A stretch of DNA of 5,553 nucleotides from Pseudomonadota bacterium (GTDB lineage Bacteria; Pseudomonadota; Gammaproteobacteria; Burkholderiales; Gallionellaceae). This document shows, in pieces, positions 4,613 to 5,553 of this stretch. The translations under genes were made by a program, and so were the position numbers. Under the pieces are notes generated by a model. It was not told where the DNA came from. It was given only the letters and a program-made list of their open reading frames with translations, and did not search any database. The DNA lies in the NCBI GenBank assembly GCA_021781695.1, contig JAJXWG010000123.1:1-5553 (forward strand). The letters are read 5' to 3'. Position 1 is the first letter of the stretch; the number at the start of each line of letters is the position of its first letter.

Positions 4613-5338
4613 TCATTCCTCTATGACAGCCGTGGAGTAGACCTCCTGCACATCGTCCAGGTCTTCCAGCGCATCGAGCAGCTTCTGCATCTTCACGCCA
4701 TCCTCGCCCGTGAAAATAACCTCGTTTGCAGGCTTCATGATTACCTCGCCGAATTCAGGCTTGTAGCCTGCAGTCTCCAGCACCTGCCTCACGGAGATGA
4801 AATCATGGGGTGCGGTGATGACCTCGATGCTGCCATCGTCATTGGTCACTATATCTTCCGCGCCCGCGTCGAGCGCAACCTCCATCAGGCCGTTCTCGTC
4901 GGTGCCCGGCGCGAAGATCATCTGCCCGCAATGCTTGAACATGAATGCAACCGAACCGTCCGTGCCCAGGTTGCCGCCGTATTTGGTGAAAGCATGACGC
5001 ACATCGGCCACGGTGCGCGTCTTGTTGTCCGTCATGCAGTCCACCATCACCGCTGCACCGTTGATGCCGTAACCCTCATAGCGTATTTCGGTGTATTGCA
5101 CGCCTTCCAGCTCGCCGCTGCCGCGCTTGATCGCGCGCTCGACGTTGTCCTTGGGCATGTTGTTGGCATAGGCCTTGTCCATCGCAAGGCGCAGACGCGG
5201 ATTGCCCGCCGGGTCGCCGCCGCCCATGCGCGCCGCCACGGTGATCTCCTTGATCAGTCTGGTGAATATCTTGCCGCGCTTGGCATCCTGCTTGCCCTTG
5301 CGGTGCTGGATATTCGCCCATTTGCTGTGTCCTGCCAT
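4613..5338 (-). CDS. yebC: YebC/TACO1-family translation or transcription regulator
   Basis: The protein is 241 aa (E. coli YebC 246). It has the signature N-terminus MAGHSKWANIQHRK (1-14), then MPKDNVERAIK (61-71), YEGYGINGAAVMVDC (87-101), DNKTRT (104-109) and GGNLGTDGSVAFMF (121-134). The C-terminal half is acidic and ends in an EDLDDVQEVYS segment. The family was long annotated as a DNA-binding regulator (PmpR). More recent work on the family, including mitochondrial TACO1, supports a role in relieving ribosome stalling, for example at proline runs. The sequence alone does not decide between these. The start at 5338 fits the invariant family N-terminus and has GGAGA five bases upstream; an in-frame ATG at 5539 would add 67 unrelated residues reading across the divergent ATPase gene. 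It is the first gene of the minus-strand cluster. Confidence 0.96.
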   Translation of the reverse strand: MAGHSKWANIQHRKGKQDAKRGKIFTRLIKEITVAARMGGGDPAGNPRLRLAMDKAYANNMPKDNVERAIKRGSGELEGVQYTEIRYEGYGINGAAVMVDCMTDNKTRTVADVRHAFTKYGGNLGTDGSVAFMFKHCGQMIFAPGTDENGLMEVALDAGAEDIVTNDDGSIEVITAPHDFISVRQVLETAGYKPEFGEVIMKPANEVIFTGEDGVKMQKLLDALEDLDDVQEVYSTAVIEE

Positions 5339-5364
5339 GGTGTTCTCCAAATAATATTGCGGCG

Positions 5365-5393
5365 ATGTTATCATTTCCCCCTGATTAACCCAA
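5365..5393 (-). promoter_or_regulatory. Candidate sigma-70 promoter for the yebC-ruv-tol cluster
   Basis: On the minus strand TTGGGT (5393-5388) and TAACAT (5370-5365) are separated by exactly 17 bp, matching the -35 and -10 consensus at 3/6 and 4/6 positions. Transcription would start about 20 bp before yebC. The whole 5339-5416 gap must serve two divergent genes, so a promoter is expected here, but this exact choice is tentative. Confidence 0.3.
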
Positions 5394-5416
5394 GATGCCT
5401 TCTTTGTAACGCAACG

Positions 5417-5553
5417 ATGAAGACCATATTGATAGCCAATCCGAAAGGCGGCAGCGGCAAGACCACGCTGTCGGTGAATATCGCAGGTTTTTTTGCCAAC
5501 CAGGGGGAGCGCGTCGCGATGCTCGACCTGGACAGGCAAAAGTCAGCCACGCT
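5417..5553 (+). CDS. ParA/MinD-family ATPase (partial, C-terminus beyond right edge)
   Basis: Only about 46 N-terminal residues are visible, beginning MKTILIANPKGGSGKTT. They contain the deviant Walker A motif KGGSGKTT (10-17) with signature Lys10 and catalytic Lys15, and the Walker A' region VAMLDLDRQKSAT (33-45). Together these define the ParA/Soj/MinD superfamily of ATPases that position DNA or protein cargo on the nucleoid or membrane. The NPKGGSGKTT...DLDRQKSA form resembles stand-alone chromosomal ParA-like proteins of Betaproteobacteria rather than MinD. No ParB or cargo partner is visible, so its task is unknown. It is transcribed divergently from yebC. The upstream sequence (TTTGTAACGCAACG) shows no clear Shine-Dalgarno, and no in-frame ATG lies between the start and the preceding gap. 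Confidence 0.88.
   Translation, partial: MKTILIANPKGGSGKTTLSVNIAGFFANQGERVAMLDLDRQKSAT

Overview
The window looks like a chromosomal core region of a betaproteobacterium. The gene order yebC-ruvC-ruvA-ruvB-ybgC-tolQ-tolR-tolA is classic for Beta- and Gammaproteobacteria, and the protein sequences read as betaproteobacterial, perhaps of the Nitrosomonadales/Gallionellaceae type. That finer placement is an impression, not the result of a search.

Layout. Eight genes lie on the minus strand, read from right to left. yebC (4613-5338) is a YebC/TACO1-family translation or regulatory factor. ruvC, ruvA and ruvB (4518 down to 2315) encode the Holliday-junction resolvase and its branch-migration motor. 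ybgC (1909-2322) is a hotdog acyl-CoA thioesterase. tolQ, tolR and tolA (1891 down to 1) are the inner-membrane part of the Tol-Pal envelope machine. tolA runs off the left edge; tolB and pal would be expected beyond it. On the right edge a ParA/MinD-type ATPase (5417 onward) starts on the plus strand, divergent from yebC and cut by the window end. The 78-bp gap between them (5339-5416) must hold the promoter of the minus-strand operon and probably that of the ATPase.

The genes are packed tightly. ruvA/ruvB and tolR/tolA share ATGA stop/start overlaps, ruvB/ybgC overlap by 8 bp, and ybgC/tolQ are 17 bp apart. The three larger gaps in this operon each contain repetitive DNA: heptanucleotide repeats between yebC and ruvC, a GC-rich 'ATTCCC...GGGAA' hairpin between ruvC and ruvA, and a 144-bp MITE-like palindromic element between tolQ and tolR.

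The most interesting item is that last element (1069-1212). It has 17-bp terminal inverted repeats (15/17 matched), further internal dyad symmetry, and perfect 5-bp direct repeats (CTCAT on the plus strand, ATGAG on the coding strand) on both sides. Removing the element and one copy of the direct repeat restores a perfect ATGA overlap between the tolQ stop and the tolR start. It therefore appears to have inserted exactly into a stop/start overlap without damaging either gene. It also leaves a Shine-Dalgarno-like GAGAGG in front of tolR and a 50-codon open frame that touches both genes by ATGA overlaps.

No RNA genes, CRISPR arrays, prophage or defence genes were seen. Apart from the repeat elements this is an ordinary housekeeping region.
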